From: Tillandsia leiboldiana
Taxonomy: Eukaryota > Streptophyta > Magnoliopsida > Poales > Bromeliaceae
Reading direction: 5' to 3'
DNA length: 64,000 nucleotides
NCBI GenBank assembly: GCA_029204045.2
Contig: CM055077.1
Coordinates: 17,126,584 to 17,190,583 of the forward strand
A model generated the notes under the pieces. It saw nothing but the letters and a program-made list of their open reading frames with translations. It was not told where the DNA came from and made no database searches. Position numbers and translations under genes: made by a program. Positions 1 through 12,485 of the stretch are shown here, piece after piece; positions within the stretch are counted from its first letter, which is position 1, and each line of letters begins with the position of its first letter.

Positions 1-102
1 CAACTTTGTGCTTCTAACAAATTTTACTGTATTGTCTATTCTTAGCGTGTTTACTTTTGATATTTTTTTATTATAATTTTATTATTATCTACAATTATTT
101 TT

Positions 103-206
103 CTATTCATCATTTAATATATTATATTATGCGTCTGTTAATTGAGTTAAAACACATGACTATCATACTATGTAAAACAAACATGTAATCTAAAACACAA
201 GTTCGG
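103..206 (-). repeat. Inverted copy of the tail of the 44-46 kb repeat
   Basis: About 104 bases here are the near-perfect reverse complement of 44493-44600 and 46085-46192. The shared block includes GATTACATGTTTGTTTTACA-type sequence on the other strand. Similarity stops abruptly at GTTCGG. It shows that the left end of the window and the 44-46 kb patchwork contain pieces of the same repeat family. Confidence 0.8.
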
Positions 207-318
207 CGTGTATTTTTCGACAGCTTACGTTTGACTATATAAACGTCGGCATCGACCATAAACGTCGGCATCAACTTTCGCCTTTTACTTCACAAAATCT
301 GCGCACAATTTTCCTTAC

Positions 319-849
319 CTCCTCCTAGATATGGAATTACCGTGGTCGCCGGCGGACAGCTACGTTCTTATGTTGATGTGGAGGTTCCTAGGAGTACCCG
401 ATTTATGGAAATAATTACATGTTGGGGGGGTTTGTTTTCGGAAACAATCTGAGGAGGACTCTGCACGTGTTGCTATCAAGAGGCTCTGTGATGAACTTGG
501 CTTTGAAGTTAAAGATGTTAATTATGATGACAAAAAAACTTACAAAGAATTATACGAACGTATTTGTGATGAACATACAGAATTTCGTGATGAGTATGAG
601 ATGCTTAACTTGGACTTTGATCTTCTTAAGAAAAGCTATAATATTTTAATTGAGGAAAAAAAATAAATTGTTTCTTAATTGAAGGAGATTATGGATGGTA
701 TTGCTAGATGCTATACCTTGGTTAATCACCCTACCTCTGGTCCAATAGATGTAGAATCAACAGTCGAAGCGGTAATATTGGGTGATAAAGAAACAACGTC
801 AACAACCGAGGAAGATCCTGAAGCTCCCCCCGGTTATTATAGGATCTAA
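319..849 (+). pseudogene. Broken gene fragment, possible RNA-binding-type protein
   Basis: An open frame runs from about 322 (RYGITVVAGG) to the G run at 424-430, where the frame shifts by one base. It then continues as RKQSEEDSARVAIKRL and on to EEKK at about 660. A stop, a short AT-rich stretch with another stop, and then a coding-like tail from the ATG at 691 (MDGIARCYTLVNHP to PPGYYRI, stop near 849) follow in the same frame. The two-part conservation suggests one ancestral protein now broken by a G-run indel and two stops. The ARVAIKRL helix followed by a long charged helix loosely resembles double-stranded RNA-binding-type plant proteins, but I cannot assign a family. A second copy of the 3' part lies at 44770-45030, so this fragment probably moved within a mobile element or a segmental duplication. 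Most likely not functional. Confidence 0.45.
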
Positions 850-2190
850 TTGGGTTATTTTGTTTATGTTTTCTATCGACTTATCCACTATGTTTTTAGG
901 TTTGTTTATTTTGTTTATGTTTTTAGGTTCGTTTTTAGGTTTGGTTACAGAAACTGCAGTTGTAAATTTTGTTAAAACTCTTTATGTGGGATGACGAGAT
1001 AATCTTAATATAGTTATGTTTCTTTTTAATGTTTCAGTTTAAGGCTCAATTGGATAGTTAAGTTTACTCTTTTCTTATAAAATGATGACTTCTTTTTATT
1101 GGTTTAACCAGAGTCCATAAGGCCCAGCACATTGAATAAGAGGAATGATTAGGTGGTAGAGAGTAGGATGAACTGAGAGGAGTTTTATACACTATTGTAT
1201 TATTGGATTGTGATGTAGCTTAATGACATGTAGATCTGAGCCGATCTCCTTTTAATAGTTCTAGGAATTGGGAATCAATATAACTTATGTATTTTTATTG
1301 CTTTTTGTCAAGACAAAGTAATTGCATCTATTAAGGAAACTTAAAGGATTGTGTTGCTTTTCAAACTATTATTTTGAGGACTTGCTGTTGCTCTTGCTGC
1401 TTCTATTATTGTTGCTTCTTCTATTTCTTCTTTTACTTAATTATAGATCTTGATTTTAATGTATATTTTCTTCTATTTCTTGATTCTCTGCAAGAAAAAA
1501 TAAAGAATGAAGAAACTCTATGTTGGAAGCTATGCATAATATATAGTGCAAAGTACAACCACCCTAATATTGCCGAAGTTCTAATTATGTCATGCTCAAA
1601 TTAATTAAGCCAACTCAAGGGAAAAAATGTTTATGAATTTTATAATTTCTCCTTAAATATTAAGTATTTGATAAAAAAAAAAACCTTATGTACAATAAAC
1701 ATGATTAAATGGTTTAACAAAGTAGTTTTGCCCAGAATTCTTTCTAAACATATTAGCTGGATCCAGATGACATATGTTCAATTTGGCAAGCCACCTGAAT
1801 CTACGGTTCTCAATGGATCAAGGCAAGCACATGTTGCCAGATAAAATGGAAATAATACCACTATCTGGTTTAGCTTCAATTTTTGCTTAGATGCTATGAA
1901 AATAATTCCATATATTTTAGGTGTGGGATACATCATGAAAAGGATAAAGAGAAGTGATTCTGCTTGGTAGGCACCACGGTAGGGAGCGGACCACATAATT
2001 AATGGAAATGCATAAAAGTAGATGATCAATGTTTCCTTGATTAAAGGTCATTTTGAATATTGAACTGAATAACAAAAAATGATTCAAGTAGCCAAGAACC
2101 ACTAATGGTGCCACAAAATGCAAAGTTAAGTGGTTAGTTCTATTAGATTAATCAAAAGCAGGCATACCAAGAAGAAATCCAAACTAAACA
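850..2190. other. AT-rich intergenic stretch
   Basis: No open frame here looks coding and no RNA gene or structured repeat was recognised. It contains homopolymer A/T runs and pyrimidine-rich low-complexity sequence near 1380-1440. Confidence 0.5.
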
Positions 2191-2200
2191 AAACTTTTAC

Positions 2201-2714
2201 CTTAGGAACTAATTTACGATCCACAGTTTTCTTAGATGACAATTTGACTATATCTGGTACTGTTTTTATAGACAGCCTAATCTTTGAATCATAACCTCTA
2301 GAAATAGAATTTGTACAGCTCAACATAGTCTGATGTGAAGCAGCTCCATGCTCAAGATTTGAACTTGGATTCAGTTGTAACCTGTTGATTTCTTCTCCTT
2401 CAAGATTATTTCCTTCATTTTCCTCGATCTCTTTGGAGGTTTTCAATGATTTGAGAGATTTCACAATAAGTGGTTGACTATATTGTATATTATTTGAGTC
2501 TCTTTCCTGCTCAATTTCCTTCAAGTTTCTACTAAATGAAGCAGAACTTGATGATGTGAATTCTTGGTCCAAGTTTCTACATTCGGGATCTTCAGTGTAG
2601 TTTATTGCCTGTTCAAAGTGCTTTTCAGAAATAGCTTCTTCAGCATCAGTAATGTTTGGTGTCTCATCTCTTATTATTTCAAGCTGTGAAGTTGTTTCAT
2701 CCTCTCCATTCTGG
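2201..2714 (-). CDS. Candidate internal exon of an unidentified gene
   Basis: On the minus strand an open frame runs from an acceptor-like CTAG/CCAG at about 2715-2711 down to AAG|GTAAAAG at 2201. Taken from 2710 it is 510 bases, exactly 170 codons in phase 0, which is what a skipped-in internal exon should look like. The predicted peptide is hydrophilic and rich in Ser, Glu, Asn and Lys (for example EIEENEGNNLEGEEINRLQL), with no signal peptide, membrane segment or recognised domain. A glutamine-rich stretch (CAG/CAA codons) lies just upstream at about 2735-2785 but in a frame closed by a stop. I found no partner exons. It may be a real exon of a regulatory-type protein or a gene relic; transcript data would decide. 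Confidence 0.35.
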
Positions 2715-3332
2715 CTAGATCAACACCTATTCTGTTTGCTGGTTCTTCTGCTGTTTTTGCTGCTGTTGCATCACAACCTTGATTTCAGGTTAATTACATC
2801 TCATCACAGCTGGTTTTACAGGTTGCAAGAACAATCAAATAGTAGGTTTTTAATCTAGGCAAACTATATATATATTAGCACGATATAAATGCCACGAGGC
2901 CAATAACTTCTGGAAGTTTTTAGAGTAAATAATACCAAATTAAGTTGGTGCATATACGAAGGAATTTGCATCAATCAAGTAGCAGTTTTACTTTTTAATT
3001 AAAGACAATGGAACGAAGTGTACTCTTAGCAAGGGATTAGGTACTTACTGTGGCAAGTGAGTGATCTGGGATCCAATGAATTTTAGCTTCCAACAAATTA
3101 GATGAAAAAGTTGGTACAAGATTTTATATTTCTTTTAGAATATAGACGTATGTATAATACTTGATCAAAAACGAACGTTACATGAAAACCTTAACCCTTA
3201 TATATATAGGTTTAGTGTAGCGTTTCTTAATTAAATATACAATGGTAAGAATTCACGGTCGAAGTGACAAATTAATACAGGTGCAAGATGAATTTGAGAC
3301 ACCGAAAATTCCTTAGTGCCAACTCGATCAGG

Positions 3333-3337
<5 letters not shown>

Positions 3338-3400
<63 letters not shown>
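3338..3400. repeat. (AT)n microsatellite
   Basis: About 31 uninterrupted AT dinucleotides. All frames across it read alternating Ile-Tyr and are artefacts. Confidence 0.97.
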
Positions 3401-3403
<3 letters not shown>

Positions 3404-4079
3404 GTCAAGTTTTGGGGGATCCCCGAAAGTATATATGCATGTTGAATTGGACTTCTCTAGATGTTCCACCACCAACTTCAGAAGCAGTCCCAAAAAAGAG
3501 AAGCATTCCCAAACCTCAACTTATTGTGAATGTGAAAAGAAGCCCAACAACCATATCTTTAAAGAATCCATGATAGTGAAATATTTTGTCTAATAAATAG
3601 CTCTTTATAGTACATCAGAGTAGTGTCATCCCTTTTCCCTCACCAAACAAATAGTGAAGAAGAAACCTATCCAAGTGAATTGATTTACTGATACTCAAAA
3701 GCTCCAAAAATAGGGAAACTATGATTCAAATACTAAAATGTTACTTCAAGAATTAGAGTTAAAAAGTTGACATCAAAATTTAAAGAAAAATATACGCAAT
3801 GAATCAAACTGAAAACTCCAAATAAAACAGAAAACAAAAAAGCAAATGAGCAGGATGTTAAAGTTAGATGAAAAAATCAACAAGGCTCAGACTTGCCGCA
3901 AAGAAATTCACATATATTCCACTCTCATAAAGACGGTATAGCTGCAGCAATGGCCTGCACAACAGCAGGTCATCCAGCTGCCATGCCAACATCAGTAGAG
4001 AAAGAATTGAGCTGTAAATGGAAAAACATGGTGCAACACGTGTAGGAAACAATTTTCTCACAAAGAAAAAGAAGAAAAA

Positions 4080-4082
<3 letters not shown>

Positions 4083-4142
<60 letters not shown>
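4083..4142. repeat. (AG)n microsatellite
   Basis: About 30 uninterrupted AG units. It is the first of four dinucleotide tracts within 360 bases. Confidence 0.97.
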
Positions 4143-4148
<6 letters not shown>

Positions 4149-4225
4149 TAATGCAATTGCATTTGGCAATTAACGAGCTTCTAGCTAAAAGGCCAAACAA
4201 ATTAAGCATCTGGAAATTCATCTCT

Positions 4226-4229
<4 letters not shown>

Positions 4230-4256
<27 letters not shown>
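4230..4256. repeat. (CA)n microsatellite
   Basis: About 13 CA units ending in CATATA. Confidence 0.95.
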
Positions 4257-4261
<5 letters not shown>

Positions 4262-4328
4262 CCTGTAAAATCCAAAATTTCATGTATACCCTTAAAAGAG
4301 ACAACAATGCTTTGAGTGCCCCCTAGGA

Positions 4329-4354
4329 TGTGTGTGTGTGTGTGTGTGTGTGTG
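4329..4354. repeat. (TG)n microsatellite followed by alternating GC
   Basis: About 13 TG units followed by CATGGTTGCTCGCGCGCGTG. With the (CA)n tract 70 bases upstream it forms a CA/TG inverted pair that could fold as a hairpin. Confidence 0.95.
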
Positions 4355-4382
4355 CATGGTTGCTCGCGCGCGTGCGCGCGTG

Positions 4383-4384
<2 letters not shown>

Positions 4385-4440
<56 letters not shown>
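4385..4440. repeat. (GA)n microsatellite
   Basis: About 28 uninterrupted GA units. Confidence 0.97.
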
Positions 4441-4443
<3 letters not shown>

Positions 4444-5265
4444 AGCCTGGAAGAGCAGATGCAGGTTGATGGCATTCAAATCCCTCCCTAGCCAACAACT
4501 ATCCAGACATTGTTTAGTTGGAGTAAGCCAACTAAGGCTACAAGAAGATGCTATGTCGAGAGGCAAAAGGGGAATAGAATTATAGCCAAATCAACTCTTG
4601 CCGTGTTAATTGTTTTCCAACTCGAACTGCTTTCTATTTTTGGTCACCAAAAATGGAGTATCCACATTAACAAAGCTGAGAGTAATAATTTCTTTAAGTG
4701 TCACTTTGTAAGGAGGATTAGTACTATCTTTTATTAATAAAAAAAATGAATGGATTACCTTTTTTTTACACTGCTTTATACTTTGCATGTTTGAATTGCT
4801 TATTTTTTCCTTTTTTAATGAACTCTGTTATTTATCTATTAGGAAACTGACGACAATTTGGAACGATTATTCTACACATCTGTTTGCTGTTGCCTTGCTT
4901 CTATTCTACTGTAAGTTGTAATGGAATTGTTCTCTAAAGGATTTAAGTTTTTATTTCATTTAATTCTATATCTTAAATTTATATTATCTATTTGATCTTA
5001 GAATTATATTGCTTTCTCTTCTTATTTTCCTTTTATGCTTCACCATGATTTGTTAGAAAAGCTAATAGAATTTGGAAATTGTTTAGTTCATGAGGATGAG
5101 ATTTGTGAAATTATTGTTTATCCACTCCATCTTTAGATTGTTGCTCTGAATTTTCATTACAACTTCCTTTAAATGAGCATACTGGCTCATCAAAATTTTT
5201 TAATCATATGATCTAATTACCTAACGAAATACATGAATTAAGTGAGTGATAGTAGTTTTTTTTTG

Positions 5266-5510
5266 GTAAGCAAATAAGGGATATGGTAATTTTTAATGTT
5301 TAGCAGAATTTTTACAGATTTTTTTAATATGAAAGAAGAATATTTTTTTATTTTGATGTGGATTCACAGAAAAATATTTTTTGATTTCTATGTGGATTTC
5401 ATAGACAAACTAAATTTTGAAATACATATTTTTAGAATTTTTTTTTAAATAAGCACTAAGGGATAAACATGATAATTTTTTCATTATTTTTAAAGAATTT
5501 TTAAAATAAG
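5266..5510 (+). repeat. Dispersed repeat shared with 30.4-31.7 kb
   Basis: 5266-5334 is the reverse complement of about 30461-30527 (shared core ACCATATCCCTTATTTGC on the other strand). 5381-5510 matches about 31565-31690 in direct orientation (shared core TTTTGAAATACATATTTTTA). Probably fragments of one unclassified, AT-rich transposon-derived repeat. Confidence 0.7.
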
Positions 5511-6109
5511 CACGAAGAATAAACAACGTGGGGAGTTTTGAAGACATTGATGGGAGCGGTTATAAGTCTCCCATTGACCCTTTAGGGCAATGGAATAAGG
5601 GCAGCCCTCTTCTAGCATCTGCCGGAAAGGCAGATACTTTTCCTTCAAAAAATTTCCTCTACTATTATTATGTGTCCGCTCTGATTTATTTAATCACTGG
5701 ATGCAACAAAGATCTTATTTTCCACCATTATACCAGCAGGCCTCTTTATAGTCAATGTCGACCCCTTCTTACAGTAATTTTGTACTAATGATCTCATATG
5801 CATCCGCAATTTTATTTAGTTTTGGACATGTCATTTAGAGAATAAAAAACAAATGTATAACAAAAACATTTGTAAAAGGAAAAGGTTAAATTTTAAGGAA
5901 TGGATATGTGACGCATCTTAAATTTGCTCTGCTTCGGTAGTAGCTTTAAATATGAATATGGTTTTTAAGTAATGAACTATTAAATGATTATTAGATAATT
6001 AGTTCCTTATTTTCTGGTGTGGCGTGGCATCCTGATGATGATCTATGGTCAAATGAGGATTTTGTCTTCCTATAGATCCATTATTCCTTTGCCGCTGAAT
6101 TTCCAATTG

Positions 6110-6114
6110 GTTTT
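6110..6114. repeat. Target-site duplication GTTTT (left) of family A solo LTR
   Basis: GTTTT immediately precedes TGTAGAAAC. The same five bases follow the other LTR edge at 30082-30086. Confidence 0.9.
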
Positions 6115-6906
6115 TGTAGAAACTTGAAATTTTGTTGTAAATAAATGAAAGAGAAGGAATAAAAGTCAAGTTGAAATTTTGAATCATAAGTGACCCCCTT
6201 TTTCCTGCAGTGTAAATTGCACAGTTACGAGGCTAAAATGTCGCTTTTCAATCCGAGCCTAATCTCGAAAATCCGAGATCACCAGCACGACCGTCTCGCC
6301 GAACCGAGTGAAAACCATATTAAGCAAGTTCAGATCCGACGGTCGGATCTTCCCGAAATCAACGAAGAAGCGGGCGGGACCCGCGACTTAAGTGAACAGT
6401 GCTTGGGACTGTAGATGAATAGTGAACCCTAATTTCGAATACCCCTAAGTGCTAACGTTCGCCAAATCGCCGTCTGGAAACCGATCATAGCACTTCAGGT
6501 AGTCGATTTGAACGGTTCCGTCGTACTGGACGCAATGGCGCTGACGGAATTTCCGTTTGAAGACCCTAGAGTCTCGGAAAGCACGATAACTGTATTTCGG
6601 AACAGTATTTTATGGACCAAGATTTTATCCGGGCAGTTTCTCGAAAAATGAAAATCGCTACCTGATAGGTCTCGTCGAGCCGGACGTCGGGGCGAAGTCC
6701 ATTTTTCATTTCGATGACCAGAACGCCTCGAAAAGCATGAAATACAGCGAAAATACGGCTTTTTTTCATAATAAACCTTATACTTCTTGCCTCGAATTGC
6801 GTGCCACTCCCTAGTGAGGGACCTAAGTGTGAAACTAAAGTGTTGTGAGGGACTGAGCTGTAGATGTGGAAAGATGAGGGGCTAAAATGAAATTGTACCA
6901 AAACCC

Positions 6907-6925
6907 TATATATGTGTATATTTCG
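6907..6925 (+). promoter_or_regulatory. Candidate TATA box of the family A LTR
   Basis: CTATATATGTGTATATTTCG lies about 790 bases into the plus-oriented LTR. The corresponding place in the 5' LTR of the full-length copy (minus strand, about 60793-60816) is also TATA-rich, which fits a U3 promoter. Position and sequence only; no transcript evidence. Confidence 0.4.
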
Positions 6926-9128
6926 GCTAGGGTTCCACAAACCCTACAGCCCGAAGCCTTCCCCCAGCCGCTGCTCCAACAACCTTCCTCTTCTCTGCCG
7001 CGCTCCCCGGAACCTCCCCGCACCGGCCGCCGCCTCCCCGTCGCCGGAGAAGAAAGCTTCAAGAATCGCCTTGACCTCGGGTTCTTGGGGAGGAAGAGGT
7101 TTTGGAGGGACTCAGGTGACCAGGTCCTTCTCTGAGGTATCCTCGGTGAAGCCGCAGCCGAGCTGGGGTGAATCCGGCCCCAGCCGCCGCCCTGCGCCGC
7201 CGCGGGAGACGATCTTCTTCCTCCATCTTTCTGGCGAAGGTAAGTCTTGGAACTTTCCATTTAGTTTTGGCATTTGGGCATGTCCAGTGTGCTCCTGACA
7301 CCGAGGAGATCCTCCGGGTGCAGGCCGAGCCGCTGCCGCCGTCCCGATCGCCGGCGGGAGCCCTGTCACCGGAATTATTGCTTTTTGGGCCGATCGCGAG
7401 CGCCGCCGCCTTTCGGGTCGTCAAGATCAAGATCAGCACCGTTGAGATCGACCCCCTCGTCGACTGTAGCGCCTCCACAAGGTTGGAGGGCCATCGGGGG
7501 AGGATCGGGCTCGATCGGAGTTGCCCTAGAAATCGGCTTTCTTCAACCTTGGCCGATCTCGGCCGTCCGGCGCCGCCGCTGCCTCCCACCGCCGGCCATC
7601 GCCACCAGAGGCTCCCTGGCACCAACAGGAACCTTTTGGTCCAAGTTGCACAGGCTCGGAGGTGCTCGGCCAGAATCCGCCATTAACGGCCATTGGAGCT
7701 CCACCGAGCTCCGCCGCCGCGCCTTGCCGACGCTCCCAGACACCGGAAAACCGCCCAGGTGAGCTTCTTTGATCCTTAGGAGCTTCTCCATCATGTTGCA
7801 TGGGTTTATCAACGTCGTGATTTTTATCTCCAGGGTTGCACCCGATTTGGCTTCATATTGGACTCCGGCCATCTCCGGCGGTCCGAGCTCCGGCCACCTC
7901 TACAGGTAAGACCTAGAGGCCATTTATATGCTTCCCATCATTTTGGTTTAGGTCTGGGGCATCCCTGTAACTCGGTTTCCAATGTTGCACCCGAGCCACC
8001 CACTTCGGGCTTGCCTCCGGCCGCCGCCGCCTCCGGCCACCGGCGCCTGACCTGGCCTGAACCAAACATCTTCTGGGACCTTCATTTATCTGGTGCTCCC
8101 CTCTGTGGCAGGTCTGAACCTGTGCTGCTCAAGGTGAACCCAAACCGAGCCTTAGCTTGCATTATTGGTGCACCACCTAGCTCCGGCCACCTCCTCCGGC
8201 CGATCTCAGGCAAGCCACTGGTGAGCCCCACTGTCCCTAGTCCATGCTTAACACCAGGCTTCAGTTAACTCTAGATTTGGTCAAGTATAAATCAAGTTGG
8301 TGCATAGTTGTAATTGGAACCCTAATGTTTATGGGCCAACTTTGTAAATGGGCCTGGTCTCGGCCCAATCTTGTGAGCATGGCCTCCGTCTTGTCGAAAC
8401 AAACACGCTGAAACTTACGGCGTCGTTTTTGGATTCCCGGATTGCTAGAACGAGTCAAAACAGTAAATTAACTCAGGGTTTTTATGCAATTTAAGATTCG
8501 TTATGGACCAAAATGCAAATTGGACTTGCTGGCTGTCCTTAGACAGTATTTTAATGCCTACTGGGCATTTTGTTAGAGTCCCGTGGGCTCTCGTTGATCG
8601 GGAATCAGATTTTGTTCGGTAAATCGGCGATATTGTCCCGTTTAAGCGTTCCGTTACTGTTGTGTCGTCGGGATGGGTATGTGTGAGTTTATTACTGATT
8701 ATAGCTGTGTATTCAGGGCCCAGTTGTTCAGCACCAGCCTCCCAGTAGCAGAGCGGGAGTTCGAGGATCTGCCTACATCCATGTGGGTTATCTTCGGTCC
8801 GGGCTTTATCTATTCGGCCCTCTGGTTGCTTTAGTCCAGTCGGACACCTGTTTTTGGTTAGCCCTGTTGATTGGATCATGTACTCCTATTCTCGGTTATA
8901 TCTGATGAGTTCATCTATATGCCATATGATTTTCCTGATAGACAGTGATTCTTTAGATATAGCATGTACACCTGCTCATCAGCTTTTATATTCCAGTACA
9001 TAGATGTCATGATCGGATTTTACCTGCTATTTCCTTTCATCTGTGATGTTTGCTTGATATTCAGATATGCATGATAGATCTTGATCGATATGATAGATGA
9101 TTTCCCTGTTGGGATCTCGGCTTATTGC

Positions 9129-9133
9129 CGACT
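9129..9133. repeat. Target-site duplication CGACT (left) of element B
   Basis: CGACT directly precedes TGTCACGCCCCG. The same five bases follow the other end of B at 29070-29074. Inverting the undisturbed family A LTR near 50310-50325 gives the sequence expected for the empty site (GCCGACTACTCGGTCA). Confidence 0.93.
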
Positions 9134-10253
9134 TGTCACGCCCCGGGGGTTCGAAACGTGCGGAAGAGGAGCCACCGATGCCCCTAATTCGGCCATATAT
9201 ATATTTTTTAAAGCCATTACTCCCCGGCGCGTGCCCAGACCTGCCGCATATACAAATTCACTCTGCGAACGGACAGAGTCTCCTTTGCATATGCACGGCG
9301 TCTCAACTACAAGGTGCCTCACTAGGTACATCGCATACAACCTTTAACCACACTAGCTGGAGTCTCGCACATATACAACCATTCATCTCACATAATCTAC
9401 TAGTTTCAACATGCAATATAGAGGCCGTCGTTTGGAAAGGATAAACCATCACAAGGTTTTGAAAGCGGCGCCCACTCGGCGTCGTTGTTTTAGAAAAACC
9501 TTTTTCAAAGCTACATAAACCCCAGAGTTTTGAAAACGGCACCCACCCGATGCCGAGTTTTGTAAAGCCAGTTTGAAACCACATAAATCCCACAAGGTTT
9601 TAAAATCCGGTGCCCACACGATACCCACGTTTTAAAAACGATTTTTGCAAACGGTTTTCTTTGGTTGTTTTTCTTTTCATTGTTAAAAACGGCCAAGCAT
9701 AAAAAGGAATAGCATTCATTCGCATATGAGAAAAGAGGTAACATCCACGTCGACCCCACGGGGGTGTCGCAATCCACAACTAACCACTAGGAATAATAAA
9801 GGAAACAAAAGGGAAGAAGAGTCACTGTGTCTGAGTTCGCTCAAAGTCAGAACAGCACCCTTGCGGTCTCACCGGTGCCATAGCACTCGCCCCTGGACGA
9901 ACCTGTCACGGAGTGGGAAGTCAGTGACTAGAAATAACATAATATGCAAAAAGGGCTAAAGTAAGGCAAACCACAGTAACCAGAGCAACCATCGCCCCTC
10001 CATATAACGTCAACCATAATCACACCCTGCACCAAACAAAACCGGGCACCCTTCCCAAACACCGCACCGGGCCCCTGCCCCGGTGCCCCCCTGCCGAGCA
10101 CCTGTCTCGGCCGCCGAGCACCTGCCTCGGCATCACCGCTCACACCCCCCACCCATGAGGGCCCCCTTTCCTAACGTCACCGACACGTGGGGTACACGGG
10201 TCAACGTACCACTTTTCCGGAAAAGCACACCCTTGCGGTGGCCAAACCGCCGG
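9134..10253 (-). mobile_element. 3' LTR of element B, part 1
   Basis: Starts TGTCACGCCCCGGGGGTTCG and runs to the insertion point of element C after GCCGG at 10249-10253. Its first 800 bases (to about 9955) have no counterpart in the other LTR of B. They include three imperfect repeats of about 70 bases at 9451-9655, each with GGTTTT...CGGCGCCCAC-like sequence. Confidence 0.88.
10249..10253. repeat. Target-site duplication GCCGG (left) of element C
   Basis: GCCGG precedes TGTCACG here and follows CTACA at 21044-21048. The empty site AACCGCCGGTGTGCGTG is present in the other LTR of B at about 26960-26977. Confidence 0.95.
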
Positions 10254-10691
10254 TGTCACGCCCCGGGGGTCGAACTGCGACCCGGGCTCGCCAACAGATC
10301 CGCCGTCTGTACGGAAACTGCCGTACAGACGAAGCGTCTAACCTGCAAAAGAGATCTAAAGCTAACAAGTATCAGAGCTGAAAGGAAGCAGAAACACTAA
10401 GCGGTGAAAAGTCCAAGTACACCAGTCCACTAGCACCCCCAACATAAGTACAAAAGTGGAAACTGAAAAGTACAAGAGACACAACACCGACACCACCGAC
10501 TCGGGTAGGAGCTAGCCAGCCACGCGCAAACCTCGGTCAGAAAGCTCCGAATGAGCCAAACCTGGAACGGTCGCCTCAGGAACACCTGTCATCACAGCGG
10601 GTGTGAGATCTACTGCAACAGTCAGATCTCAGTGGGCACCAAAGCTAACCCCACGGTACACCCACTCAGTCTGCTGGAGACAAAAACACAA

Positions 10692-10722
<31 letters not shown>
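10692..10722. repeat. (GATA)n microsatellite
   Basis: About seven GATA units. The same tract occurs at the equivalent place in the other two family C LTRs (about 17655-17685 and 36375-36405). Confidence 0.95.
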
Positions 10723-10723
<1 letters not shown>

Positions 10724-10948
10724 CTGGAAATGAATCTATCGCTACATGTCTCAATGCAATGCTGGAAGTAAATTCTCAGTCTCTCTCACGGGAGGCCTGG
10801 AAACTACGAACGTCTGCGCCCCCTCTACAGCCCTTATCAAACAAGAACATGCTGTAGGCTTAGGCGCCCATAGTTTCCGCCCCCGCACTGGGACTGCTAG
10901 AACTCTACAAGACACTAGAAGGCCACCTCAATCCCTTCTAGTAACCAC

Positions 10949-11333
10949 CTGGTAACTCGGCCAGGGCATAACTATCTATCTGGTAACTCAGCCAGTGATA
11001 TCTACACATCTGGTAACTCAGCCAGTGATATCTACACATCTGGTAACTCAGCCAGTGATATCTACACATCTGGTAACTCAGCCAGTGATTTATACCCATC
11101 TGGTGACTCTGCCAGTGGTATCTACTCATCTGGTAACTCAGCCAGTGATTTATACTCATCTGGTAACTCAGCCAGTGATTTATACTCATCTGGTAACTCA
11201 GCCAGTGATTTATACCCATCTGGTAACTCAGCCAGCGATTTATACCCATCTGGTAACTCTGCCAGTGGTATCTACTCATCTGGTAACTCAGCCAGTGATT
11301 TATCTACACATCTGGTAACTCAGCCAGTACAAC
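10949..11333. repeat. 30-bp minisatellite in the 3' LTR of C
   Basis: About 13 tandem units built on CTGGTAACTCAGCCAGTG plus 12 variable bases (GATTTATACTCAT, GATATCTACACAT and similar). Because 30 is divisible by three, frames read as decapeptide repeats on both strands. The core contains the inverted pair CTGG...CCAG, so each unit can form a small stem. Confidence 0.95.
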
Positions 11334-12054
11334 TCGTATACTCTAACGATGCGTCGAACACTCGTGTCCAAGTCGGAAACGACAACCCTCGACTTGCATG
11401 ACTGTTCCGCAAATACCTGATAGTAAGGATACGATACCTTTGCATTCGGAAGCGTAAAGGGCAATCCGTAGTTCATTGGGAGAAACCAACCCACCTGCGA
11501 TCCACTCGCGAAAACCGTGCGCCAAACGGAGGTCCCGATGCGATCCCGCAGCTCCACGCGGCAAAACACGCGCCACCGGCCACGTGAGAAGCTAACCGTA
11601 TGCCACAACTGTGAGACGAGAAGAGGGACCGGGATCAGAAAACATGCGGCTAAAACCGCGCTCACAAAGGCAAAAAGAAACCCAACCGGCGACGAGAAAC
11701 GCCGCGCGTTGCGCGGAAAACCCATCGCGCACACACGCCGCGGCGCGTCGCCAAGTCACAGCCCGCGCGGCAAAGGCGAAGGAAAACCCTCCGGCGACGA
11801 AGAGCGTCGGGCGTCGCGCGGAATCCCCTCGCGCATCCGCCGCGGCGCATCCGCCGCGGCGCACTGCCGAGCCGCAAACAACGCGGCACAGTGCGGCCCA
11901 TGGCCGTACTGCCCAAAGTAACCAACCCCACGCGGCAAAGGTCAGCCGCGTGGCCAGCAGCGCCGCGCGGGCTCCAAGTCCGCCCGTGCGGCCTGCGGCA
12001 GCGCCGCGCGCCTAGAGCGCGGCCTGCAGGGCCGCGGGGCCCAAAGGCCCGCCC

Positions 12055-12180
12055 GCGGCACAGGGGCCGCCCGCGCGGCGCCCTGCCATGCCGCGCGGGG
12101 CCCGCGGCACAGGGGCCGCCCGCGCGGCGCCCTGCACTGCCGCGCGGGGCCCGCGGCACAGGGGCCGCCCGCGCGGGGCC
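12055..12180. repeat. 49-bp GC-rich minisatellite, about 3 units (3' LTR of C)
   Basis: Unit core CCGCGGCACAGGGGCCGCCC. Three units here, four at 19015-19190 in the other LTR, and about fifteen in the solo LTR at 37670-38395. Confidence 0.85.
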
Positions 12181-12485
12181 TGCAGCGCCGCGCGCCCAGC
12201 GCGCGGCCTGCACACCGCGCGGGCCCAAGGGGCCGCCCGCGCGGGGCCTGCAGCGCCGCGCGCCCTGCGCGCGGCCTGCACACCGCGCGGGCCCAAGGGG
12301 CCGCCCGCGCGGGGCCTGCAGCGCCGCGCGCCCAGCGCGCGGCCTGCACACCGCGCGGGGCCCAACGGGCCGCCCGCGCGGGGCCTGCAGCGCCGCGCGC
12401 CCAGCGCGCGGCCTGCACACCGCGCGGGGCCCAACGGCCGCCCGCGCGGGGCCTGCAGCGCCGCGCGCCCAGCGCGCGGCCTGCA

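Larger units (their letters stand above)
2730..6109. other. AT-rich host sequence with microsatellites, left flank of the nest
   Basis: No convincing gene. The stretch holds the five microsatellites listed separately and two blocks (5266-5334 and 5381-5510) that recur at 30461-31690 beyond the nested retroelements. The short open frame at 5528-5788 has no coding character that I can support. Confidence 0.5.

Noticed and set aside
1374..1604. Cys/Tyr/Phe-rich 76-codon frame
   Set aside because: Low-complexity CTT/TGC sequence with no splice context or motif.
10938..11318. Frames reading repeated SYQM/HLVTQPVI peptides on both strands
   Set aside because: Pure product of the 30-bp minisatellite; the period is a multiple of three so all frames repeat.
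10949..11333. CRISPR-like appearance of regularly spaced repeats
   Set aside because: Units are directly tandem with short degenerate spacers, lie in a plant LTR, and recur identically in two LTRs.
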